Shown here in pieces: positions 24,920-33,330 of a DNA stretch of 64,000 nt. Source of the stretch: CAWFQB01 sp965277875. Its GTDB lineage: Bacteria > Armatimonadota > Chthonomonadetes > Chthonomonadales > Chthonomonadaceae. The position numbers were made by a program, and so were the translations under genes. Location of the stretch: positions 2,170,001-2,234,000 of the forward strand of contig CBDIDV010000002.1 in NCBI GenBank assembly GCA_965277875.1. The letters run 5' to 3'. Position 1 is the first letter of the stretch. The number at the start of each line of letters is the position of its first letter. A model generated the notes under the pieces. That model had not been told where the DNA came from, ran no database searches, and saw only the letters and a list, made by a program, of their open reading frames with translations.

Positions 24920-25813
24920 ATGCGGGTACTGGTAACGGGCGCGAACGGGATGCTGGGGACGGATCTGTGCGCCATGCTGCACGCGGGCGGGCATGACGTG
25001 ATACGCACGGATGTTGCGGCGCGTCCCGATATGCCCGCCGAGGCGTGGGAGCCGCTGGACATCACAAACGCGCAGAACGTAGCGGACGTGATTTTGAAGC
25101 ATCAGCCCGACGCCGTGATACACACCGCCGCGTATACGGACGTGGACGGCTGCGAGCGTGACCCGGACAAGGCGTACCTGCTCAACGCGCAGGGAACCTG
25201 GAACGTGGCGGCCATTTGCGGCGCGCACAACATTACACTCTCGTATGTCAGCACGGACTTTGTATTCGATGGCACAAAGACCACGCCCTATACGGAATTC
25301 GACGCTACCAATCCCCTCGGACACTACGGCGCGTCCAAGCTCGCCGGTGAAAAACTCGTGGCGCAATTATGCCGCAAGCATTACATCGTGCGGACGCAAT
25401 GGCTGTTCGGCGTCCACGGCAAATGCTTCCCCGCGACCATGCTCAACCTCGCCAAAACCCGCGCGGAACTCAGCGTCGTTGCAGATCAGATCGGCAGTCC
25501 TACGCATACCGTAGACCTGGCCCGCGCCCTGATCATGCTGCTGCATACGCCGCTGTATGGCACGTACCACGTCTGCAATGCGGGCCAGTGTTCGTGGGCC
25601 GACCTCGCCCGTCACACGTTTGAACTGGCCGACGTCGCCAACATCCACGTGAAGCCCATGCCCGCCAGCGAGTACCCGTCCCCCACCCGCCGCCCTGCAT
25701 ACAGCGTGATGCGCCGCTACTCCCTGGAACTCCAGGGCCGCGACAACCTCCCGCCGTGGCAGCAAGCCCTCGCCGAATACATTACTCTTAAAAAGCAGCA
25801 GCCTCTCTTATAA
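24920..25813 (+). CDS. rfbD: dTDP-4-dehydrorhamnose reductase
   Basis: A 297-residue RmlD: RVLVTGANGMLGTDL for NADPH, VIHTAAYTDVDGCE, the Ser/Thr site YVSTDFVFDG, catalytic YGASKLAGE, and VRTQWLFGVHGKCFP, where most relatives have RTSW. The C-terminal YSVMRRYSLEL is also typical. It makes dTDP-L-rhamnose in the last step. ATG 24920 follows GAGG. It is the last gene of the cluster, ending 4 nt from the convergent PIN toxin gene. Confidence 0.93.
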   Translation: MRVLVTGANGMLGTDLCAMLHAGGHDVIRTDVAARPDMPAEAWEPLDITNAQNVADVILKHQPDAVIHTAAYTDVDGCERDPDKAYLLNAQGTWNVAAICGAHNITLSYVSTDFVFDGTKTTPYTEFDATNPLGHYGASKLAGEKLVAQLCRKHYIVRTQWLFGVHGKCFPATMLNLAKTRAELSVVADQIGSPTHTVDLARALIMLLHTPLYGTYHVCNAGQCSWADLARHTFELADVANIHVKPMPASEYPSPTRRPAYSVMRRYSLELQGRDNLPPWQQALAEYITLKKQQPLL

Positions 25814-25817
25814 ATCG

Positions 25818-26303
25818 TCACGTAATAGAAAGTTGCGTACCTTCTGCTTTGCGGGGCGGCAGCCACCAGCTTTCCAAAACCAGGGGTCTGACCTCAGCCA
25901 TACGCTTAAAGTCGCCGTCAGCGGAAACAATCGTCAGGCCGTAGCGTAACGCGATTGCTGCGATCCAAAGGTCGTTTTCGCCGACGCCGATCTGCTCAAC
26001 GCGTGTTTTGGTGCGTCTTGCTTTGTCTTTTGGCCCAAAATGTCGCAGCAGTTCTGACTTGAACGCGCCATACATCGCGGCTGTTTCTTCGTCTATGAAA
26101 TAGATGCGTATGTCCTGTAGGAACGCTTGCACTCTGGCAAGATTTGTCTCTCTGCGCGTAGAATGCTCCGCCATGTAAACCAATTCGCCGCTGACAATAA
26201 TGGCTGTGGCAACCTCACCTTCGCCAGCCTCCGCCACTCGGCGGATAACTTCTGCATCTCCTTCTAAAATACGGCTGCAATGATTCGTGTCCAGAAGGTA
26301 CAT
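25818..26303 (-). CDS. PIN-domain ribonuclease toxin (VapC-like)
   Basis: A 161-residue PIN domain: MYLLDTNHCSRIL with the first acidic residue, ATAIIVSGELVYMAE with the second, and GENDLWIAAIALRYGLTIVSADGDF with the last acidic pair. These residues bind metal for RNA cleavage. ATG 26303 follows the antitoxin stop codon directly with no gap, so translation must be coupled. The tail WWLPPRKAEGTQLSIT is unusual but short. It forms a type II toxin-antitoxin pair with the gene before it. Confidence 0.88.
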   Translation of the reverse strand: MYLLDTNHCSRILEGDAEVIRRVAEAGEGEVATAIIVSGELVYMAEHSTRRETNLARVQAFLQDIRIYFIDEETAAMYGAFKSELLRHFGPKDKARRTKTRVEQIGVGENDLWIAAIALRYGLTIVSADGDFKRMAEVRPLVLESWWLPPRKAEGTQLSIT

Positions 26304-26576
26304 TTAAGGTTCCGCTTGCCCCCGCGTCGCGTAAACTGTCAGCAGACATTCTTCCAGATCGCCGCCTTCCCATGTTCCAGCGTGACGCAGCAATGATCGC
26401 CCAGACGCCACACGGAAGCCCGCGTTTGGTTGCGTAAGGGGCGCGTTTGTTGTCGTTTCCTCCTGCAAAAAGGATACACGAGGATGATTTTGCAGGTTAG
26501 CAGACTCCTCACCAAACTTTGTATTTTCTTCCCACACTCCCGGCAAATCTACTGCCTCCACACGTTCTAATGCCAT
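26304..26576 (-). CDS. antitoxin partner of the PIN toxin (VapB-like)
   Basis: A 90-residue protein. Its C-terminal part AGTWEGGDLEECLLTVYAT has the look of the toxin-binding segment of VapB-type antitoxins found next to PIN genes, especially in cyanobacteria. No clear AbrB or ribbon-helix-helix DNA-binding domain is seen in the first 60 residues, which are Asn/Thr/Glu-rich. ATG 26576 has a near-perfect ribosome site (AAAGGAGGT). It is likely to be autoregulated at the promoter at 26616-26645. Confidence 0.75.
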   Translation of the reverse strand: MALERVEAVDLPGVWEENTKFGEESANLQNHPRVSFLQEETTTNAPLTQPNAGFRVASGRSLLRHAGTWEGGDLEECLLTVYATRGQAEP

Positions 26577-26615
26577 GCTAAACCTCCTTTGCTATCAGTG
26601 CTTTCAACTATGCCT

Positions 26616-26645
26616 ATTATACGCCTACCGAACAAAATTCTGCAA
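26616..26645 (-). promoter_or_regulatory. sigma-70 promoter of the toxin-antitoxin pair
   Basis: On the minus strand TTGCAG (26645-26640), an 18-nt spacer and a perfect TATAAT (26621-26616) lie 40 nt before the antitoxin start. Confidence 0.65.
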
Positions 26646-27255
26646 GCAGTAAAATAGTTTGGAACATTGGCTAAATACGAGAAGGAGTTACCAAGTTCGG
26701 CGTAGTACATTGCTAATATGACGCAAGCCTTGATTGGCAGCATTGCGGCAAACCGTACTACTCGGTGTCTGTAGAAGCCTGACGAGGTAATCCAATGAAG
26801 CCTACTCCAACTGCCACCAAGCCTTCAACCACTTGGCTGAGATGCGCTCATATCTGGCATTATGTCAGCAACACGGACGATGGTAGATCATTTTGTGGCA
26901 ACTGCGCCTCAACCCAATCCGTCAACGACACAAGAAAAACATTGCCAAAAAAGACGGAGTGTTGCAGCATCTGCCATGCAGAGGCTATGCGGATACAAGA
27001 ATTGTGGGCTGCGTATAGAAGGGGAGACTGCTCACAAAGCTTGTTGCATATGCTTGAACGGTTGCATAGTTTGGCGATAACAACAAGGCAAAAACCATCT
27101 GGAGTGTCGTCAGATGCTGAAAATTTTGTTGTTGCCATCAAAGCTCTTGCAAATCTGGGACATTGCTGCAACGCCATTCTGGAGAGAAAATATGCGGGTC
27201 AAATCAAAGCCGTTCGTGGGCAACTTGATCCTCCCCCATTTTCATGGAGGGTAAG

Positions 27256-28167
27256 TTAAGCCGCAATCGGCTCCTGTTGCTGCTGTTGTTGATAGTTCTT
27301 CTCGAACGCTTCGGGGCTGAGGTAGCCCAGCGACGAGTGGCGGCGCTTGCGGTTGTACCAGGTCTCGATCCACTCGAAGACCGCTGTGCGCGCCGCCTCC
27401 CGCGAAGCAAAGGTGGTGCGGTAGACCAGTTCGCGCTTGAGCGTTGCAAAGAAACTTTCCGTAGGCGCATTGTCCCAGCAGTTTCCCTTGCGGCTCATGC
27501 TGCACGTCACGCCATTTGCTTTGAGCCGTGCCTGATAGTCGCTGCTCTGGTACTGGCTGCCCCGGTCGCTGTGGCACAGCAGCCCTGCACACGGGCGGCG
27601 ATCTGCAATCGCCATGTCGAGGGCTGAGAGAACCAGGCTGCGCTCTAAGGTGTGGCCCATCGCCCAGCCAACGATGCGCCGCGAGAACAGGTCAAGGATC
27701 ACGGCAAGGTACAGCCAGCCCTGCTGTGTCCAGATATATGTGATGTCGGTTGTCCAGCGCGCGTTGTCCTTCCCTGCGGGTGGACGCCCGGGCGTAAGAA
27801 CGGTGAACTCACGCGCCAGCAAGTTCTCGGCAACCGGCAAGGCCGCGTCGCTGTTGGTGGTGATCACAAAGCGCCTGGGCAATGTACCGCGCAAACCAGC
27901 CAGGCACATCAGGCGGGCAATGCGCTTTTCGCTGCACGCAATGCCCTGCTCATGCAGTTCCTTGTAGATGCGCGGGCTGCCATACGTCGCTTTGCTTTCC
28001 TGATGCACGGTCGTGATCTGCGCGCTCAACGCCACGTTTTGTTGCTGTCGCTGGCTCGTAGGCCGCTTGCGCCAGGCATAGTAGCCGCTGACAGACACTT
28101 GCATCGTGCGGCACAAAGCCGCAAGCGAAAAGGCGTCGCGCTGTTCTTGAATGAAGTGGTATCTCAC
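27256..28167 (-). CDS. IS3-family transposase OrfB (DDE integrase)
   Basis: A 303-residue product: an HTH-21-like N-terminal part (VSVSGYYAWRKRP; SPRIYKELHEQGI), then the rve integrase core with WTTDITYI (first Asp), LDLFSRRIVGW, CHSDRGSQYQS (second Asp) and CWDNAPTESFFATLKREL (Glu), then WIETWYNRKRRHSSLGYLSPEAFE. All three catalytic residues are present. GTG 28167 overlaps the orfA stop (GTGA), but it is probably made mostly as an OrfAB fusion by -1 frameshifting. The stop codon lies in the terminal repeat. Confidence 0.93.
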   Translation of the reverse strand: MRYHFIQEQRDAFSLAALCRTMQVSVSGYYAWRKRPTSQRQQQNVALSAQITTVHQESKATYGSPRIYKELHEQGIACSEKRIARLMCLAGLRGTLPRRFVITTNSDAALPVAENLLAREFTVLTPGRPPAGKDNARWTTDITYIWTQQGWLYLAVILDLFSRRIVGWAMGHTLERSLVLSALDMAIADRRPCAGLLCHSDRGSQYQSSDYQARLKANGVTCSMSRKGNCWDNAPTESFFATLKRELVYRTTFASREAARTAVFEWIETWYNRKRRHSSLGYLSPEAFEKNYQQQQQQEPIAA

Positions 28168-28448
28168 CGCGCTCGGCTGGTGAAGATACCCACAGCCTTT
28201 TTTAGGATGTCGTTTTCCTCCTGTAAGCGCGTATTCTCCCGTTGCAGACGCGCCAGTTCCGGGTCGGAGGGATTGCCTTGTCCTGGAAAAGCGTGCGGCT
28301 TATCGTCTTGGACGGCCTTCTTCCAGCGTTGCAGCACCGTGGGGTTGACGCCCAGGCTGCGGGCTGTGCCGCTCAGGTTGCCGCTGTCCTTGGCAAGGCG
28401 CACGGCTTCACGTTTGTACTCTTCGGTGTATACTCGGCGGTCGCTCAT
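28164..28448 (-). CDS. IS3-family transposase OrfA (helix-turn-helix)
   Basis: A 94-residue protein with a helix-turn-helix (RVYTEEYKREAVRLAKDSG; ARSLGVNPTVLQRWKKAV) and a leucine-zipper-like end LARLQRENTRLQEENDILKKA. ATG 28448 follows AAGGAGAGG at good spacing; an in-frame ATG 33 nt earlier lacks one. It binds the terminal repeats and joins OrfB through the frameshift at 28197-28203. Confidence 0.92.
   Translation of the reverse strand: MSDRRVYTEEYKREAVRLAKDSGNLSGTARSLGVNPTVLQRWKKAVQDDKPHAFPGQGNPSDPELARLQRENTRLQEENDILKKAVGIFTSRAR
28197..28203 (-). promoter_or_regulatory. A6G programmed -1 frameshift site in the IS3 element
   Basis: On the minus strand the orfA codons CTA AAA AAG contain the slippery heptamer AAAAAAG. 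A -1 shift there leads through GCGYLHQPSAV into the OrfB frame without a stop, the usual way of making IS3 OrfAB. Confidence 0.85.
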
Positions 28449-29017
28449 TGTCTTCCTCTCCTTGTGAGAACTGGAAGCCATTGTACCGCTTAACTTACCT
28501 TACACATATTCGGGGGAAGACCAACTTAATGTCTCGCCTGTTGTCATCAAGCAGTGGGATCGCACCTGTACCACCACTTTCGAGACATACCCCGAGATCG
28601 CGAGCTTCTGGCGTCCTATACTAACGCAGTTCTCACGTCCGGGTGAAGTCTGTACCTACTCTGATCTTGTGGATCATGTTACTGCTGTGTCAGATGCCAA
28701 CGACAAGTATCTAGCCGAATGCCTTTTGGAGGCAAAGAATGACAAGATCGTCAAGAGCAGTCAAAAAATAGGCGCAAAGAAAATCAAGAAGCCTATACCG
28801 CGACAACATACAGAAGCAGCGAAACTAGAGTTCGTCGCACCACAAAGAAGCCTTGAACAGGTAAGGCAAAAGCAACTCGAAATGTTGAACGCCAACTCCC
28901 GTTGGAACACGTATGAACGTCAAGGCACACGTAGTCGTTCGTCTGACCCGGCGAAGAACAGCGAGCCAGGCGTTCCGGGGAACCCTACACATCGTCGCTG
29001 GTGAGCCAACGAACACA

Positions 29018-29875
29018 ATGCCACTTACCTACGAGAAACAATTAGCGGATGATCTGCAATGGGCATTGCGGGAGGGAAGTTTGCACTTCGAGCAGAAAAG
29101 CGCGGTGCAGCAGACGCTCCGCAAGATCGCCCTGGAACTTGACCGCCTGGGCGTGGACTACGCCATTGCGGGCGGTATGGCCCTGTTTAGTCATGGCTTC
29201 CGGCGCTTTACGGAAGATGTGGATATACTGGTGACGCGGGACGGGCTGAAAGTCATTCACGACGGTCTGGACGGGCGGGGCTATGTGCCGCCGTTTCGGG
29301 GCAGTAAAAACCTGCGCGACGCCGAGTACGGCGTCCGCATCGAATTTCTGATTGCCGGAGAGTATCCGGGCGACGGCAGGCCCAAGCCGGTCGCATTTCC
29401 CATTCCTCACGACGCGGCTATGGAACGTGACGGCGTCCGGTTCCTCAACCTTTCCTCCCTCATCGAACTCAAACTCGCGTCCGGCATGAGCAGCGCAGAC
29501 CGTATCAAAGACATGGCTGATGTGCAGGAACTGATTAAACTGTTCCAACTGCGCTCCGATTTCAAGAACGATCTTAACTTGTATGTACGCGACAAGTACC
29601 GTGAATTGTGGGAGGCCGCATCGGGCAGTCGTAAACGCTACGCGCTTGTACTTCAAACGCCTCCCTTGCCCGCATCTGTGCAGACACTGGAAGACCTGGG
29701 CGCATTTCTGCCGCAGGAAGCCGCTGTATTGGACGCCATGCGGCAGGACGGCATCATCCTGGACGGGGAACGCAGTCGCCTCGCCAGAGGCTATGTCGTG
29801 CTGACGACGCTTGACCCCGCTGTTGCGGAACGCTGCGACTTTCACGACGAGGCCGACATTCTATTTGAGGATTAG
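29018..29875 (+). CDS. nucleotidyltransferase-fold protein (AbiEii/DUF6036-like)
   Basis: A 285-residue protein with a minimal nucleotidyltransferase core: YAIAGGMALFSHGFRRFTEDVDILVT near residue 48 gives the GG and the Asp-x-Asp metal site, then FLIAGEYPGDG and FLNLSSLIELKLASG, which in the family carries a helper Lys. Relatives include AbiEii toxins and unknown stand-alone proteins. ATG 29018 lies 13 nt behind the stop of the IS-split gene, so the two may once have formed an operon. An upstream in-frame ATG at 28913 overlaps that gene and is less likely. Confidence 0.75.
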   Translation: MPLTYEKQLADDLQWALREGSLHFEQKSAVQQTLRKIALELDRLGVDYAIAGGMALFSHGFRRFTEDVDILVTRDGLKVIHDGLDGRGYVPPFRGSKNLRDAEYGVRIEFLIAGEYPGDGRPKPVAFPIPHDAAMERDGVRFLNLSSLIELKLASGMSSADRIKDMADVQELIKLFQLRSDFKNDLNLYVRDKYRELWEAASGSRKRYALVLQTPPLPASVQTLEDLGAFLPQEAAVLDAMRQDGIILDGERSRLARGYVVLTTLDPAVAERCDFHDEADILFED

Positions 29876-29877
29876 GC

Positions 29878-29917
29878 CGTCAGCAAGCAGCCGACAACAG
29901 GCAACAGACAACAATTC
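29878..29917. repeat. degenerate CAACAGGCAACAGACAAC repeat
   Basis: A short A/C-rich run (core GCCGACAACAGGCAACAGAC from about 29891) fills the gap between two convergent genes. A similar stretch (GCCGACAACAAGAACAGACA) is found at 57661-57680. These are likely remnants of one dispersed repeat family. Confidence 0.45.
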
Positions 29918-31951
29918 TTAAATGGGAAAGGCGCGGTACGTCTGGATGCCCAGGATGCTGCCGTAGATGGCCCACACGCTGCCCGTGATGTAGTCGCCTA
30001 AAATCAGGCCGATGAAAAATGGGATAAACTGCCGGTACGCTTTCATGCCGCCGTAGCGCACGACAACGGCTTTAATCAGCCAGCCGATAAGTGTGGCGCA
30101 CCACAGCCAGTCCATTGTGGCCGTGCCGGCAATCGCGTACCCGATGGGATGGAACGGCCACCACGCGAACCGCTGTCTTAGAAAGATCAGCGCCCCCGTT
30201 ACCACAAGCCCTAACCCCACACCCTGCATACGCGGCAGATCCGGCTGTACGGGATTGTCCAGAAAATCTTTTAACTGCTGCCAGGGTACGCTGCCCGATG
30301 TGGTGCGCCAGTTGTTGACTTTGGCCGTGGCCGCGCCGTACTGGTAGTAGCACGTCAGTACGCTCGCCCACGACGCCAATGCCCCGATCACGGTCGCCAG
30401 CACGATCACAGCCGCCACATGCCGCAGGTTCATACGCGACACCTCGCCTATCTTCATGGCTTCCAGTTGGTTGGGCATTGCGGTACAGCGCATGTCCAGG
30501 TCGTGCCACAAGACCATGTGCAGGCCCACGGTATCCTGCATCGAGAACGCCCGCGACCCCACGCCCGCTTTCATCAGGCCATGCACGTTCAGGTTCGGGC
30601 CGAAGCCCCACGGCAGGCCCGCCTCGGCCCGGATGCGCGTAAACGTGATGACGTATAGATAGTACAGGAAGAAGTACACGGTCGGCACAATCCACGACAT
30701 GCCGATAGCCACGCCGAACCCGATCAAGAACAGGTATCCGCACATAGCCCCCAGCAATGCTATTCGATAGGGCATCGGTTCATTGGCGTCCTCCATGCCG
30801 TCCGACTGCCTGCCTCGCCCCAGCCGCAATGCGCTCAACAGCGCGGCTTTGAGATGCGCCCTCATACCGTACAGCGCAAAAAAGGCCACGCCCAGAAATG
30901 CGCCCGCCGACTGCTCGCCGACATACGGCATCCGCGACGCGGCCTGCGACGCGCCCGGATCATGGTAGCCCAGGCCGGTTGCAAACACGTTCTGGAACTT
31001 GCCGAACAGATAAAAGAACCACAGCGAAAAGGCCACGTCAAGCGGCAGAAAATACGTCAGGCCGATGACAAGGGGATAGAACGATAGCTGCACGGTTCCC
31101 AGGCCGTTCCACGGCGCGGCGTTCGCGAACAATGCGGTCAGGTTCAGGCGCGGGTCGGAGGGCTTGATGGGGAAAAAGGGGACGCTCGGATATAGCGTGT
31201 TCAGGCTGGCAAGCGATTCGAGTACGACAGGAATCAGAAAGCCGATCCATAGCAGACGGTTCGAGAACAGGACGCCCGAACCGCCGTCGCGGGCGATCTC
31301 CAGCGGTAACTGCGTAATCGGGAAACTCAGCCGCTCCTGATCCATCCACTGTCGGCGGATAAGCACATTGATGCACAGCATCACCCACAGCAGAACGACG
31401 ATAAACAGCGTCCAGACGAGTATAGGACGGCTCCAGCCCAGGATGTTTTCGATGTGCCAGAACGAGCTTTGTCCCGTATAATACGCCTTTGTCACGCTCT
31501 CGTCGGGCAGCAGCCAGGGGCGCACAAACGGCAGAAACGTTTCCTTCCACTTGTTTTCGGGCGTTCCGTAATAGAAGATGTTGCCCGTAAACGTGTTCAA
31601 AAACTGCATCATGCCGATGCCCGATATGCCTATCGAGACCGTCTGCATCACATAAATGTACATCAGTTCAGCCTGCGTGAACGCCCAGCGCGGCAGGTAC
31701 TTTTTCAGGCCAAAATTGACTAAGAGGAGGAGAAACAGCACGAACACGACCGCGATAATCAGCGACATGGCCGCGATGTCGGTCGCCTGCGCCACGATCT
31801 CGGTGTACTCCGTCCACAGGCACAGCAGGGGGATGAGCAGGACGCCGATGATCAGGGCGCGGGGCGTGATGCCTTCGCGCGGCGGGCGCGCGGTCGGCGG
31901 CGCAGATGCGGGAGTATAAGTCGGATCAGGCAGGGCAGGCGTCGTTGCCAA
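29918..31951 (-). CDS. DUF6785/DUF6784 multi-spanning membrane protein
   Basis: A 677-residue integral membrane protein with about 14 to 16 hydrophobic segments after a Pro-rich cytosolic arm (residues 1-30). Visible family landmarks are PRALIIGVLLIPL, LPRWAFTQAELMYIYVMQT, QERLSFPITQLPLEIA, GLGYHDPGASQA and RAEAGLPWGFGPNLN. The family is common in Armatimonadota and Planctomycetota, and has an OPT-transporter-like look, but no proven function. ATG 31951 has only a weak ribosome site (AAGGAT). It is downstream of rodA with a 117-nt gap. Confidence 0.8.
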   Translation of the reverse strand: MATTPALPDPTYTPASAPPTARPPREGITPRALIIGVLLIPLLCLWTEYTEIVAQATDIAAMSLIIAVVFVLFLLLLVNFGLKKYLPRWAFTQAELMYIYVMQTVSIGISGIGMMQFLNTFTGNIFYYGTPENKWKETFLPFVRPWLLPDESVTKAYYTGQSSFWHIENILGWSRPILVWTLFIVVLLWVMLCINVLIRRQWMDQERLSFPITQLPLEIARDGGSGVLFSNRLLWIGFLIPVVLESLASLNTLYPSVPFFPIKPSDPRLNLTALFANAAPWNGLGTVQLSFYPLVIGLTYFLPLDVAFSLWFFYLFGKFQNVFATGLGYHDPGASQAASRMPYVGEQSAGAFLGVAFFALYGMRAHLKAALLSALRLGRGRQSDGMEDANEPMPYRIALLGAMCGYLFLIGFGVAIGMSWIVPTVYFFLYYLYVITFTRIRAEAGLPWGFGPNLNVHGLMKAGVGSRAFSMQDTVGLHMVLWHDLDMRCTAMPNQLEAMKIGEVSRMNLRHVAAVIVLATVIGALASWASVLTCYYQYGAATAKVNNWRTTSGSVPWQQLKDFLDNPVQPDLPRMQGVGLGLVVTGALIFLRQRFAWWPFHPIGYAIAGTATMDWLWCATLIGWLIKAVVVRYGGMKAYRQFIPFFIGLILGDYITGSVWAIYGSILGIQTYRAFPI

Positions 31952-32068
31952 ATGCGTTTATCCTTGTGCGTAGAATATGCGTGTATGTGTCTGCAAAGAT
32001 GCTGACACACGCATATTCAATAGCGCACAGGAAGTTTCCTGCACACAACGTAGACATAAACAAAAGGA

Positions 32069-33187
32069 TTAAAACAGCAGTTGGTGGCGGTGGCGCACGA
32101 CGCTTTGCAATAGCCCGATGGCGGCGAGCGTGAGCAGCATATTGCTGCCGCCCGACGAAATCAGCGGCAGGGGGACGCCCGCGACCGGCACGATGCCGAT
32201 GTTCATGCCGATGTTGACGATGATATGGAAGGCGAGCATGGTCACGATGCCCGTAGCGATCAGCTTGCCCAATATGTCCTCGTCCGAGGCGGCGATGATC
32301 TGTGTGCCGCGCCACAGCAGAAAGCCGTATAGAACTGTAATCGTCAGTGCGCCTGCAAAGCCCAACTCTTCGCCCACCGTGGTAAAGATGAAGTCGGTTT
32401 GCTTTTCGGGGATGTAGCCGCCGCGCACCTGTGTGCTGTGCAGAAATCCCTTGCCCCACAGCCCGCCCGACCCGATGGCGATACGCGCCTGATATACGTG
32501 GTAGCCCTCTTTTTTCGCGCCTGCGTCCTTCGACCCCATGATCTGCGAACTGAACGTTTGCAGCCTATCCACCTGATATTTGTTGATCTTGCCTGTCAGC
32601 AGCAGAATACTGAAAGCCACAAGGCCCGCAAATGCGAACGCGCCCAGATGCTTCAGTCGCGCCCCCGCCATATACACCATGCCGAACCAGATGGCTATGA
32701 TAACAAGCGCGGTTCCCATGTCCGGCTGTTTCAAAATCAGCAGCATGGGTATGCTGATGTACAGAAATGACAGCGCGAGCGTCTTGGCTTCCTTTAGCTC
32801 TTCGTGCCGCCGCGCAAGCCACACGCCCAGCGTCAGGATCACGAACAGCTTGGCGAACTCCGAGGGCTGTAACTGAAACGCGCCGATCTTGATCCAGCGG
32901 GCCGCGCCGTTTGTGGCGTGTCCTTTGAACTTTACTATAAGAAGCAGGGCCAGGTTGATCCAGTACAGGTATTTGGCGACGCGGGCGTACAGGTGATAGT
33001 CCAGGGACGTGGTACACGCCAGCCCTGCGCTGCCCAGCAGCACCCAAACCATTTGCTTCTTGTGGAAGGCGGCGGCGGCGTCCCCCCGTGTCGCGCTGAA
33101 AATAATCAACACGCCGATGCAGGCGAGAAGATAGACCAGCAGAAGCAGGGGCCAGTCGAAGTGTTTACGCAGTTGGGTATTGAGCAT
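32069..33187 (-). CDS. rodA: rod shape-determining peptidoglycan polymerase RodA
   Basis: A SEDS-family protein with about ten helices: FDWPLLLLVYLLACIGVLIIFSA at the start, WIKIGAFQLQPSEFAKL, KQPDMGTALV, and the C-terminal signature NIGMNIGIVPVAGVPLPLISSGGS. It polymerises glycan strands for the elongating cell wall with a class B PBP. The frame stays open up to ATG 33346, which would overlap coaBC by 16 nt. I prefer ATG 33187 (372 residues) because it directly precedes the first helix. No mreB, mreC or pbp2 is beside it, which is unusual. Confidence 0.88.
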   Translation of the reverse strand: MLNTQLRKHFDWPLLLLVYLLACIGVLIIFSATRGDAAAAFHKKQMVWVLLGSAGLACTTSLDYHLYARVAKYLYWINLALLLIVKFKGHATNGAARWIKIGAFQLQPSEFAKLFVILTLGVWLARRHEELKEAKTLALSFLYISIPMLLILKQPDMGTALVIIAIWFGMVYMAGARLKHLGAFAFAGLVAFSILLLTGKINKYQVDRLQTFSSQIMGSKDAGAKKEGYHVYQARIAIGSGGLWGKGFLHSTQVRGGYIPEKQTDFIFTTVGEELGFAGALTITVLYGFLLWRGTQIIAASDEDILGKLIATGIVTMLAFHIIVNIGMNIGIVPVAGVPLPLISSGGSNMLLTLAAIGLLQSVVRHRHQLLF

Positions 33188-33330
33188 GATGGGCAGACTT
33201 AGTGTGCCAATTTCGAGAGCAGAACACAGGCAGAACATAGGACGGTCAAATTGCATCCGCGTCCGCGAGGACGCTTGGGCGTGGCCCTCCAAGACGGGTA
33301 CGTTCCCTGTACTCGCCTCAGGCACGTTCA

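Larger units (their letters stand above)
27245..28504 (-). mobile_element. IS3-family insertion sequence, about 1.26 kb
   Basis: Terminal inverted repeats TGGAGGGTAAGTTAAGCCG (27245-27263) and the complement of 28486-28504 (TGTAAGGTAAGTTAAGCGG) agree at 16 of 19 positions and begin with TG as in the family. Inside are orfA and orfB with a -1 frameshift signal. CAT at 27243-27245 and 28505-28507 fits a 3-bp target duplication, with one base of uncertainty at the left edge. The element looks intact and inserted recently. Confidence 0.9.
26795..29004 (+). pseudogene. unknown zinc-ribbon-like gene split by an IS3 element
   Basis: The left part (26795-27244) encodes 150 residues from ATG 26795, with Cys pairs CGNC and CSIC in the first 60 residues, which suggest a zinc ribbon. 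It runs into the insertion sequence. The right part (28507-29004) is open, without stops, for 165 residues up to TGA. Joining 27244 to 28507, the product of removing the element and one CAT target copy, restores one continuous frame of 315 residues. I do not recognise the protein. The second half is rich in Lys/Arg/Gln and ends HRRW. Base composition is visibly more AT-rich than in the core genes, which suggests transfer. Confidence 0.75.

Noticed and set aside
27243..28507. A longer target duplication around the IS3 element
   Set aside because: Only CAT is shared at the edges; longer matches do not exist, and one base at the left end cannot be assigned to element or target.
28913..29017. Upstream extension of the nucleotidyltransferase from ATG 28913
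   Set aside because: It lies inside the rebuilt frame of the IS-split gene, and family similarity begins only near 29018.
29018..29875. Calling the nucleotidyltransferase a full AbiE system
   Set aside because: No AbiEi-like antitoxin gene with a winged-helix domain adjoins it, and the upstream gene is a different, broken one.
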